Below are positions 1 to 10,900 of a stretch of DNA of 64,000 nt, piece by piece. A model generated the notes under the pieces. That model saw only the letters and a program-made list of their open reading frames with translations, had not been told where the DNA came from and did no database searches. The translations under genes and the position numbers were made by a program. The stretch covers positions 2,172,856 to 2,236,855 of the forward strand of contig NC_031480.1 of NCBI RefSeq assembly GCF_000006565.2, read 5' to 3'. This stretch comes from Toxoplasma gondii ME49 (lineage: Eukaryota > Apicomplexa > Conoidasida > Eucoccidiorida > Sarcocystidae). Position 1 is the first letter of the stretch, and each line of letters starts with the position of its first letter.

Positions 1-1213
1 CAAAGGTAGTGATCATTTCCAAGGAAAGTCCCATCGAGATCAGTGATGAGGAGACAGGGTGGACCATCGAGAGTAGCCAGTTGGCCAGAAGCCAGGACGG
101 CGACGACGCGCCGAAGAGGCTCTGGATTTTCTTTTGAAGCCCTCGCAGGCGCTTCCGTGTCTCTTTGACGACCAAGGACGTTACGCGAAGCAATCCGCGC
201 GCGAGTCGGCATTAAATCGGGTATCTCCGACTCCTCACGCTTCCCAGAAGCGCAGAAATGAAGCATGTAGTTCTGAGTGCTGAGGAGAGACAGCCAGAGA
301 GACAGAGAGAGAGACATGTCAGCGGGAGAGAGGCAACTTGAGCGTGAGAGAGACAATGCGCGTCGCAAAAAGAGCAGATGCGAGGAACGACAGCTTGCGT
401 GTAGGGGAGACAATGTGTGTGGGACAGCAAGACAGCAAGAAAATGGTGGAGGCAACGCCAGTGAGACACAGGCAGCGGGACTGCGGTTCAGACAGCGTGA
501 GACATAGGAAGGCGCAGCAGGGTCGTGTCAAAAAAATACCGGTCAAGGAGAAAAAGCGAGGGAACAGGAATTCGGAATAGGCGTGAAGAGCAGGGCAGTG
601 GCGAGCGACGGTGAGAAAGGCAGGAAGGCAACGTAGTTTACAGAGCGTTCTTCACTGGAATGGAAACCGCAGAGTCCCGACGACATGGCCCATGTCGTGT
701 CTCGGCTGTGTGCGTGCATTTCGTCTGTAAATCGAGGAACGGGACTGTAGAGCTGGGTCTCGTTTTTGCGGATTCCACGTTGAAAAGTGACTTACTTGGG
801 AGAACAGGTGCCAGGGCCGGGGTTGTCCCAGTGCGTGCGTTCGCCATTGCAGCAGACAAACTCGAGACACACGACGCGAGGCTCCAGCAGAAGTTCACAT
901 GCTTGCCAGTCCTCGCGTCCGCGTTCTCCGCAGCTCTGCAGCCCCGCAGAAAACCGAGCTGAAGCTGGAGAGAGCTTCGTACCCACACTAACATTGTGAA
1001 CACTGCATCACGTTTCCCCGGACGCACCCGACCTGCATGCAGAGACGCAGTCTCCGCATTTGCCAGCCGTCTTGTCTCTCTGAAGCACCTCGATCGATGC
1101 AAATCTATCCATATACATATATATGTATATATATGTATATATATGTATATATATATGTATATGTATATATATGTATATATATGTATATATATATGTATAT
1201 GTATATATATATG

Positions 1214-1244
<31 letters not shown>

Positions 1245-1500
1245 ATATGTATAGATATATGCATGTATGTATATTGAATTGGGGTATCTCTAAGCACGTG
1301 AATAGATCTTTTGACTGTGTGAATTGCGCCCTGTCTTTTACCTCCATTGTCTGATCCTTCCAGTCGAGCTTCCCATTCTCCAGATGTTGTTGGAAGTGCA
1401 AGACGGCCGACTGCCAGCCTGTCTGGTAGTAGAACTGAAGCAGCACAGGTGCGGCGTTTGAGGCATCCGGAGGAGCGAAGACTGAGGCTGTCGCAGACAT
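1..1500 (-). CDS. Carbohydrate-binding module + HAD-family phosphatase fusion (5' part, 3' cut by window edge)
   Basis: Three exons on the minus strand, 1342-1500, 796-935 and 1-279 (continuing off the left edge), give the first 192 residues. Splice phases agree at both joins (phase 0 at GAG|GTAAAA to CTGCAG|AGC; phase 2 at CAA|GTAAGT to CCTCAG|CAC). Residues about 18-105 match the CBM25/CBM53 starch-binding pattern: [10 protein letters not shown] (W29), DWKDQTM (W47), REDW (W63), LEFVCCNGE, then HWDNPGPG (W89) and NY103-104. Residues 177-189 read [13 protein letters not shown], the HAD motif I, with D180 as the expected nucleophile and D182 as general acid. Family knowledge: such modules bind starch-like glucans, and coccidia store amylopectin. 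A glucan-targeted sugar-phosphate phosphatase is therefore inferred, but the substrate and the rest of the catalytic domain lie outside the window. The splicing, not any single open frame, reveals the gene. Confidence 0.72.
280..370. repeat. Purine tract (plus) / polypyrimidine tract (minus) before exon 3 of the CBM-HAD gene
   Basis: GAGA/CAGA-rich on the plus strand. On the minus strand it is a pyrimidine-rich run leading into the CTCCTCAG acceptor at 280-281, as expected of a strong 3' splice site. Confidence 0.6.
1111..1274. repeat. (GTATAT)n/(AT)n microsatellite in intron 1 of the CBM-HAD gene
   Basis: About 160 bases of interrupted TATATG/TATA units ending in GCATGTATGTATA. It lies wholly inside the 936-1341 intron. 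Spurious Tyr/Ile-rich frames across it on both strands are not coding. Confidence 0.9.
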
Positions 1501-4500
1501 CGTCGTTGACGTCGTTCATGTATTTTCGAAATCGTTTGTTCCAGTCTCTTTACCGGACGATTCAAGTGGCTCATGCAACGTCTCGACGCAGTGCTAGTCT
1601 TGTGTTTACGCTTTCAAACGGACGGCTTCGTGGAGTGCAGGTGCACAGGCACATGCGTAAATAAAACACAAGTATGTACGGTAGCATGGCAGACAGCCGA
1701 AGAAAATGTCAATTGAATGGTACGGGGAAGGACGGTCTGAGCAAGAAGACCAGCAACTTTTTCTTCTTTTCGTCGATATCCTGTACCACGAAGGGAGGAA
1801 TGCACCGCCGTGAATGAGGTGGATGTTGGAGCTCGCCACCTCGTTATCCACTCTGAAAAGACCCGGATATACCGCGCATGCACGTGAAGAAAAGCTGGAA
1901 GAGTCGAGCGCCGAGAAGTACAAATCGGAAACGGCAAATTTTAGCGTTCAGACTATACACCTCTCACGTGCAGACGCGATACTCGCAGGCTTGCGCGAGA
2001 ATGCACCTCTTGCGATTCTTCTGTAGGTGACGGATCGGTAAAACATGAGTAGATTATTGCAGAGGCATGTGCACAGAGGAGCGAGACGGAGGTGATAAAA
2101 CGGAATCAGTTATGCGCGTGTCTACAGATGTAAGATTGGAAAAGTGTAACTCATTCAGAAGCAGGCGCGTGCATGCAGGGAGGTGCTCGGTCACGTCCGG
2201 CAGCTAGCTCGCTCACGTTGGCAAGGAGCAGCGAGTTTAATAGCGGAGCGCGGCGACTCAAGAGTATCCGATGCAGACTTCTAAAGAGAAGAGAGAACAT
2301 GTTTCACTCGGAAACACATACTTGCGAACGAGGGAGGGAACCGGCATTTAATCTACTCGTGTCAAAGTGCGGAGCCGGGTCAGGCAACCACTCAGTCGAT
2401 CCGCCTCCCTTCTGCATGTCGAGTGACTTTCTCCAGGCGAAAGGAAATCGAAAGCGGCAAGCCAATAGAGTAAGCAGCTTCTTTGGCTGGGAAGTGACAC
2501 ACAAAACGATGCAGCTGTCGGAAACACAGGAAACGCAGAACGTTTGCTTCGATATACACGCTAGCAGGGTGCTCGTCCGTTTCAGCTGCATGCAGCCGAG
2601 CCGACTAAGAGTCTTTCGGCGGCAAAGAACCTGTCGCTGAATGAAAGAATCACACAGAGTCTCAAACAAGGGAGACCGTTTGCAAACACACATTGGCTGG
2701 ATGAAATTCGAAGCACTTCGACGTGCATATCTGTGCGCAGTCTCTGCCTCTTTGCATAGCGGACTCGACTGCTGGAACTACCGGTGGTACTCCTATGAGA
2801 GATATTGGCAAGCATCATGCTGTAAGAAACAAAAATATACACTACTTTGGGTTTTCGTACGCATACTTTCGATGTGGCGGTGTACGGCAACTGTGTAGTT
2901 CACTTCAGCTGCAAGGCGATTGGAGTGGCGTGCACCCAGTTATTTCTCGACCGTGGGAAGAGAAAAAACAAGAAAAAATGAATTTATCTGACGCACTCCT
3001 AAGAGGACTCATTGAAACAGTGAAGCTCGTTATAGCATACGGATCCAATCGCATCACCAAGGAGCCGTCTGTACTCGTCGGCAACGTAGAAAATAACTTA
3101 AGAACCGTAGATGTGGTAGACCGGGCCACCGTTGTTTGTTCGAAGAGCAACTAGTGTACGATGAGTTCATGTTGCGTGTCTCGCGAACTTTTTCGCGTCT
3201 GGACACATAGGAACCGTTGAACATCTGTGTGCGTTCCACAACTTCATTATTCAAATAAGACAAAAAACATCCACTCTAGCAGATCCGTTGCAAAGCTGTA
3301 CACGACTGCGGAGTCTGCCAGCCCAGTGAAGGCTGCATCGAGACAGAACAGTGGGAGCGGTGGCAGTAGTAGATCCTTCATTGAGTGTAAGGAACGATGT
3401 CACGAGAGCTCACACGTCCTTATCTGCAATGAAAAATCGCCATAGCAACTTAAAAAGGGGCTGAACCGGTAAAGCCCATTACCTCGGGAGATTAGTTCCT
3501 TTGACTTCGGTGATAGAGACTTGATAAGCTTTTAATATCCTTTTGATTAAAAATGTTTCAGTTGAGGAACTGAATAGGTGGTTTGTATAGTTTTACCGTG
3601 CAAATGTCACAGAGCTGCCAGGTACAGTCGAGCATAAACGGTACTCGAAAAGTGAAGGTCACGCTCTCGCAACTTATCATGCAGCTAGGAAAAAACTGAG
3701 ATAAACCATTGCTAAGCAAAAGACGGAGACCTCGAATATTCCTGCATTTTATTGGAGGGACGAAAATACTGTTGTGTTTGGGACTCCACGCTACCCAAAA
3801 GCAGCCTTATTGGGTCACAACAAAAAAGCTGGGGCCTGACACGCTCAAAGTATCTTCGTATTCACTCTTTACCTCATACAGAACAATCGTCGCTGACGGG
3901 TGTAATCTCACTGATTCCTCGTATTCCTGTGCATCAGAGTCAGCGATAGGTCGTATTATTCAAAGCATACAGACAAAAACAATTAACACAAGCGCTGACC
4001 AACAAGACATCCTTTTTTGATGCGTTCGTTGGTGCAGGATAACGAAGTAACTGCTTGTTGCTTGCTCCCTGTCAGGAATGCATCCACCAGGGAACTTTGA
4101 TTTTTTCGGCGCCCCCTGGATCAGGCGTGCATATCTAGTGGAGTCAATGATAGAATATGGCGTGGAACTCAAAATGGATTTCAGTCTAAGCGTGAGGCGG
4201 CAGCAGATGTACGAACGCACAACAAACGAGCTGTTGTCTCCAAAGGCATTCGTCTGAATCGGCATAATAAGGTGGTACATCACTACTAACTTTTCTCCGC
4301 TGCACAACCCTGACCCATTGGCAGATCGTTTCTGTTGGTAGACAAGAATTTTGCAGACATTTTCATACCCTATCGACTGTACCTAAACCACTGACGCTCT
4401 GTAGACAAGTTATGCAGTCACTGAGGATGCATGAATGCGGCAGCGCAGCTGTCATTTAACCTGAGGAAGCACCTTTTCTTTGTGAAATGCGAGTTTCCGC

Positions 4501-4931
4501 AGAACGCTGTAGATATCTGCTGCGACTTCGAGGCCCCTTGCGCACATTACCAATTGTGAATTTAGCATTTCTGAGAGCTAGCCCATCAATTGTCACCGAC
4601 CGCTGGTGTAGCATGTGTGTTGAAATAGCACATGACGTCGAACTGCTTGAGCCCCGAGCAACGAAGCCGAAATTGGCTTTGCTGCAACCTGCGAATTACT
4701 GTCCACAGGCCACCGTCAGCCTACTGCAGCCAGAAAAGCTGTTGTGCTGATCTCATGTTCTAGACAGACTTCGTTGCTGTACACTGACAATTGGGTCGCT
4801 CAACTCTCCAAAGAATGCACTATTCCACATAAGGGGCACTTCCACGAAGTGACCTGGAGGGCAAAGTGCATTGCCCGATGTGTGCAGCGGCCACGAGGCA
4901 GAGATGATAGTTTGTTTGTACATTGAGGTGA
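1501..4931. other. Non-coding stretch, left half of the divergent intergenic region
   Basis: Upstream of the minus-strand CBM-HAD gene. It should hold that gene's promoter and 5' UTR. Open frames are short, have no domain-like composition and are often matched by an equal frame on the other strand. A 58-codon plus-strand frame starting at an ATG near 2978 (agaaaaaATGAAT) and a frame around 4487-4750 are the only ones with a plausible start or composition. I do not support either as a gene. Confidence 0.5.
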
Positions 4932-6183
4932 GTATACCACGCCTATGTCGTGCCTGGAATACAGGAAACGCCAAGGGATATCGAAAGCTGGGACGAAGTC
5001 ATTTGCTTCCGCGCCTGTCTCCGCGATCCCAAAGTTGGCCTGATGCTCTTTCCTTATGCTGCTGTAGACAGGGCGAATCCATTCTTTGAGCGTTGTCGCA
5101 AACTTGCCAAAGTACCATCAATGCAGATATACACTAGAATGCGAGCTCCGGCTGTCCAAATAATGAGATGAACGCGTCAGGACACAAAAGGCAATCGTGT
5201 TTATACCTGTTTTGTATTGGTAGCACCAGTTATACATTTGTTGAAGATGCTTGTGAATCGGAGCAGTTCCTGTCTGTTAGTTCCAACTTTCGGATCGTCT
5301 TTGAGACTCTAACAGAGGACATCTGGTGGCTTTCAAAAAGGCAGACATCCCACAGCACAGACTTAGGTACTGACAGGGAAACGTGGGTGTGAGAGCACAC
5401 AAACGAGTGATGCCGTTGCCGTTTTTTTAGCGCTCTTGTGTTCCCAACGGAGCTTTGCGCTTTAGTACCCGAATTTAATTCGACTACAATGATGGCTCAA
5501 AACGTTTGTAGGTGGCACACCGAACAAGGCCGAACCGTCCGTTTCGTCTTTTGCGAATTCCAGTATGGTGCCTCACTCTTCTTGTAGCCAAAAACTCGTC
5601 CCTTTTTTTCTTGTTGGTGTTCGTTGCGCATCCATTCCACGACAAGTTGCTGCCCTCACTTCTGCAGAGGCCTCCCGAACCGGCTCGCCCTCCAAAAAAA
5701 CTGAACCCTTGGATTCAGAGAAGAGTGACCAGGTCGTGTTTTGGAAATTTGCACATATGTTTAATGGAGACGAATATGAGTACTGGAATTTGCCTTTCCG
5801 GCTAGGACAGCCCCCTTTACCTCCTCGCTCTCTTTAAAAGTCACCTGAAGCTGTAGTGCCCGCCTCAGGCGGGCAGTGACCTGCGTGCCCATGAGCGAGC
5901 CCGAGCAATTCGCACTAAAAGCTGGTGGCGATTTGAGGCCAGCGCAGATATCAGAGCGCTTAAGACCCGCGAGTCCGTCATGTGGCGGACAAAACTTGTA
6001 GACTCCCTGAAAACAAGCAGCGACATCCACATGCGAGGAATGCTTGCTGCCTTGTTTCTATGTAAAAGAGTGAGTACAAGCCTGACACCCACTTAGCTTT
6101 CCCCTGCCCTGCAGACGGCTGTCTCAAAGATTTTCCAAACAAACGGCGCTTCAGATTTCTGCACATCTATGTGGATGGTGTAG
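4932..6183 (+). other. Cluster of coding-like segments, possible unrecognised multi-exon gene or decayed gene
   Basis: Several consecutive plus-strand segments look like globular protein rather than random translation. They are 4932-5170 (contains IESWDEVICFRACLRDPKVG and NPFFERCRKLAKV), 5168-5392 (FRIVFETLTEDIWWLSKRQ), about 5600-5837 (SDQVVFWKFAHMFNGDEYEY), 5857-6069 (RESVMWRTKLVDSLKTSSD) and 6115-6183. Acceptor-like AG sites precede several (ATACAG at 4961-4966; CCTCAG at 5863-5868; CTGCAG at 6109-6114), and a GTGAGT donor follows the fourth at 6070. I could not join them into one phase-consistent model without implausibly short introns (37 and 45 bases), and I recognise no family. It may be a real gene with exons I mis-bounded, or a degenerate copy. 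Confidence 0.3.
5858..5874. repeat. Perfect 7-bp inverted repeat with 3-base loop
   Basis: GCCCGCC-TCA-GGCGGGC. A strong small hairpin just ahead of a coding-like segment; no known function. Confidence 0.85.
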
Positions 6184-7962
6184 AGGCATGCATACGCGAA
6201 TGGGAGTGTGTGTTTGCAAGGCCAATTTTCGCTGCAAATCACCCCATTTCCGTCGGTAAACGCCCGCCGCCCCCACCGCCTCGATATCCGTTGCCGGTCA
6301 GCCTTTCTTTTGGGTTGGTGCCTCGTCACCGCACGAGGTCGAAGACAACTTCAGATATTGGTTTTCCTGTTCTTTTTTTAAAACGAGCCGGCTTCGTCCC
6401 GTGCTCTATGGTCCGTAAAGTTTTGGGTTTTCACGACAGCTGAACGCACTGCTGTCTGCCAGAGAGCACGTTTGTAGCCCGTCCCGGCTACAGGAGCATA
6501 GTCCTAGTGCGTTTGCCCCATATGTAAGTCATCCGTGACCCTTTATGAATTTTTTTCCTCCCAGTCGATCGGCACCGATGAGGATCACCCGATTCTTTCC
6601 GCCTCCTGCACTCCAGTGTCGGTTCCTCATGAGCGCATTTTCTGCAAATACGGGGTAAGACCTCACCTCCTTCTTGAAGTATCGATCCAGGGATAAAGTT
6701 CGAGAACTCAAGAGACAACAGCGTTTGGAGGTTCCAGTCGCGGTCTTCATGGGTGACTTTCCGAGCTTCTTAGGATTTCGTGTCCTCTTCCCCTCATGTT
6801 TTCGTGAATGGGATCCCTTTTCCCGCGCGACCCCGGTGAACCGACTGCCACTGCGCTCCCTTTTCAGCATCGGAAGCGGCGTGGGTACACACGTCGGGTC
6901 TCGTGTACGTTTCGCTTTGTAACGCTTGTCTGTCCACACTTTTTGTGGCAAAAGAAATGGCGCATATCTGTGCACTTGTGCAGCGATTATGGCCGGTCGC
7001 GACCGCAGCTGCTACGTTGGTTCAGAGAAGTTGAAGTGACCGTCGTCGATGGCGATGCGGTTGCCTGTTGACACTCATTCCTTGCTTAGCAGGCTTCCCC
7101 CTGTAGTCCAGTCGCAAAATATATAAATGTATACTTTTATGTTGAGGTATGCAGACAGTATGAGAACAGCAAAGGCGACAAGGTTCGCTGTGCTGGCTCT
7201 GATAGGGGACTTACTCAAGCTTGTTATGAGACAGCACTCTAGAGTCAGAAGGGCAAGCACACGCTGCACTGTTTCCTGTCATTCGTCAAACAGGTAGGAC
7301 TGCTGGTGCCATGGTCCTTTTCATCTGTGCATCGAAAACCTCGTTTGATGACGAACCACGGGCTCTCACCATTCAGGGTCCGGGGTCCATGTAATAACGC
7401 CTACAGACAGTGAATTGAGGATGGTGCGAAGGGGGCAGCCACATGCCCACTATCTCTCTGGATGACGCGACGAAAACTTTTTAAAAGCTGAATTGAGTGT
7501 ATTTTTTTCAAGCGACTGCAAGTCAGCAGGGAGCAGCGTGAACGGGACTTCGGCGTCCAGCGCCGAATTTTTTTTCAGCCGTTTGGACCCCGTCGCGTCG
7601 TTGAGCTTCGGTCGACAGAGCTCTCGTCACGCCCTTTTCCTCTCTATCTTTCAATGGATCGGATCCTCCACGGGTCTCTCGCTGCCTAGTCTTCTTGACT
7701 CTGTGGCGAGTTCATTCCCTCTGGCCCTCTTTGAAAAAGACGTTGGCATGTGTGTAGCGGGGCGTTGGCCTGTGGCAGGCTGCGAAAATATCCTCGGATC
7801 TAGGTCGCCGCAACGCGCCCGCCGGTTCCTGTCTGCGAGGCCCGCAGCGAAGGACGGGCACCTCGAAATCGGCTGGCGACGAAGCCTCGTCCTCGTCCCC
7901 TTGCTGCCCCTTCGCTCCCGAGGCGCGGTGTTGGACAAATCGTTGTGGCTTTCTCGTTGACA
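6184..7962 (+). promoter_or_regulatory. Presumed promoter and 5' UTR region of the large PH-like gene
   Basis: No convincing coding segment from about 6450 to 7962. The stretch 7500-7960 becomes GC-richer like a leader and is open in a frame different from that of the downstream gene. No defined promoter element was identified. Confidence 0.35.
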
Positions 7963-10900
7963 ATGGCGAAAAGGCAGAAAGGACTGCTGCGGCAGTCGCC
8001 ATCGCGAACGATCCGCAACGGTGTCGGTGAAACCGGCTCGCGCCCAGAATCCGGGCCAGCTTCCCTCGCTCATCGAGCCGCGCTGGAATGCAACGCCTTC
8101 CATAAAAAGTCCCTTCAACGCAGTCCTGCGTCGATCCCTAGCGGAACTTCTTCTCCCGTACCACAACTGTACGCAAGCGCACAGGCTGCCGACGTGGTGA
8201 AGCCCTGCGAGCATCCGCAGCTGAGTGCGGCGGCTTCTTCAGAAGAGCAAGCCGCAGTGCAACTCGTCCAGCAGACGCCAAGAAGGACCCGCGAAAACGA
8301 ACGCAGCGAGGACGCGACCAGAGAGGCGAAAGGGAGCGCGTCCCTCGCCGTCTATTCTCCTCGAGTTTCCTTCTGCGACGCAGCCGGGCCGTTCGCAGAC
8401 CTTCTCAAAGGGTCGTCTGGAACAGAAACTCAAGACCCGCCCAACAGTCCGGACCTCCACATGTGTACAGACTGCTCTGGCGTCTTGTCCGCTGCGTCGC
8501 AGCAAACGGCGGACTCCGACGCCTCGAATGCAGACCGCAGCGAACTGTCAAAGTTCGACTTAACACCGCGCGCGACCTACCAGAGTTCCGCCACGCAGCA
8601 GGCGGGGCTTCTAGACACTCGGTCGCAGGAGGCGCGCGTCTTTTGCATGATGAACTCTCCGCACAACGCGAAGAGCGCCGCTGGTCGTACACAGCAGTCG
8701 CCTTCGGCAGCTCCATCGTCTCCCGCGCTCCTCCCAACCGCTCCTCTGTCAGTGCCCCAGAGAGATGTCTCAGATCGACGACTCGCTCTGCAGACGCACT
8801 TGGCGACTCTCGAACGCAGACTCACTGACTTCCTCGGCATCGTCGCCGCCGCCGCTCCCGGTGCCATGGGTGCAGCCATCGGAGTGGCTGCGGCGGGGCC
8901 TCCGGCGAATCCGAGCATGAGCTGCACATCGGCCGCGAAGGGTGCGAGTTTTCAGGGCTCCTCCACTCGTCAGAAATCCGTCGGACCCTGTCGAATGGCT
9001 GTACAAAAAACGCCGCTTTGGGGGTCTGTAGAAGCCACGCTTGCTTCTTCGGCCGGCCGCTGCGGAGGTATCTGGTGGCTCGGTCGTGAGGAGAGACCGT
9101 CGAGTCCGCGCTCAAGAGAAGCCGATCAACTCGGCGATACGCCACCGAAAAGCGAAGAGACAGGGGAGAGAGCCTCGACGCAAAATGGAGACACTCGCCT
9201 CCCAGAGGGGGAGACAGCCCGTCGCGTTCCCACACACAGCCTGACAGAAAACTCCGGGAGTCCCCTCTCCGACGCGTTGGAGGCGAAGGTGCGAAGGTTG
9301 ACAGAAGTTTCCTCACGAATTCACCAGCACCCAGGCAACGCCCATTCGCCGACAGGGTATGTACAGGGCGCGGGGCAGGTGCCCCTGGCCAGAGGTTTGT
9401 TGTCTATTGATGTTGGCGCGACGTCTTGTCGCAGCTCCCAGAGCGTCAGCAGTCTCGCCAGCGAGACCAGTGACGTGAGTGGCGAACCGCGAACTTCGAG
9501 ACAGACCGCAGTGTCCCCGATGTCCGCGATCGTTCTGAGAGACCCGGAGGAAACCGAGCGGGCGGTGACAAGTCCAGCGAGCGGCCCGAGTCCTTGGCAG
9601 CGCAGGGCAGGAGGCGCGCATCGCCTCAGGAACGGCCGAAAGAGAAGCGGTGAGAGTGACGAGGCCTTGAGTGCGAGCAGAGACCGAGGCATGACTTCGA
9701 GGAGTTCTGCACAGAGCATCGCCGGCGTTCAGAAAGTAGCGCTAAATCCGTCTGGAGGGGACGCATTCTTCGAGAGTTCCGATCTCAACACAGGCGGCTC
9801 TGGATCGCGCGGAGTCGCCTCAGGTGGAGCCGCTGGCGACGGAGGCAACGCGGCCGACCGAGAGCGCAGAACCAAAAGCCCAGAGAGCCGTGAAGGTGCG
9901 GCAGATATTTCAAATGCATGCGCTCAGACGACCGGTTCCATGGGGATGCAGGAGCTCTCGCACGAGTCCTTGTCTGGCTTTGCGTGCCTTTCGGGAGCGG
10001 ACTGTACACCTGCGCTCTCCTGCTGCTCGGTCTCTGCATGCAGCGGCTTCGGACATGGGTCAGCGTCGACGCCTGTGAGTCCTGAAAAGCCTACGGACTG
10101 GACAGCGACGCCTTCGACGGCAGTCACGTGTACACCCGAGATGACAGCGAGTTCTCAGCTCTCGCTGGAGACAACTCAGCGGGTCCCCCTCCGTTTGCCG
10201 CCAAGTGAACGCGAGCGTTCTTTCGACAGAAAGGTGAACGAGAAGGCGCTGCAAACACCGGGTAAAGAGGCCAAACAGCCGGAGGGTCGGCAACTTGTCT
10301 CAGGTGCGCCTCTGGCTGCGACAAGAGGTGAAGACTGGAGTTTTCCGTCTGATAAACGCCTTCTGGAGCGACGCGACCTTCCTGGCGAAGCCGCGCTCTT
10401 CCCTCATGTCCCCACATCCGGAGAGTCTCGGCTCGCGCCCGCTGCGTCCTCGCCCGACGCGGCTTCACGACACCCAGTGGGCTCCGCAGCGGTCCTCAGG
10501 GGCGCGTGCAGGCTGCGTCGAAGCGAGCCAAGAGACAGGTTCCCCCACAAAGAGAAAAAAGGCCCATACGCGCCTTCCTGCGAACAGGCCTCTCTCCAGG
10601 CGAGGGCGGAGCAGCTCAGCAGACCCGACACTGGAGAGGGAATTCCGAACCAGCTACTGCAGCATCTGCTGCTCGTTCTCCAGTGTCTAGATCAGGTGAA
10701 GAACATGCAAGCGGCGCTCCACGTGTGTGTGGCGCCGCCTGCTGAGGTCCGGGGCCTCGAGGCTCCTTCTGGCGCTCTGGACACTGCGGAAGTCTGTCTG
10801 CCGTCGACAGCGGCTCTGCTGTCGGCGACCGCGGCCCTGACCGACGAGGTGGATCTGGTCGGGCACCGCTGGAGAGAACGGGGGCGCCTCGTGGCGGACG

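Noticed and set aside
638..1519. 293-codon minus frame across the left microsatellite
   Set aside because: Its middle is translated (AT)n repeat (Tyr/Ile/His). The true exons use other frames and recreate a known domain.
6070..6114. 45-base intron between coding-like segments
   Set aside because: GT...AG and phase 0 fit, but the length is far below the other introns in the window and the product ends after a few codons.
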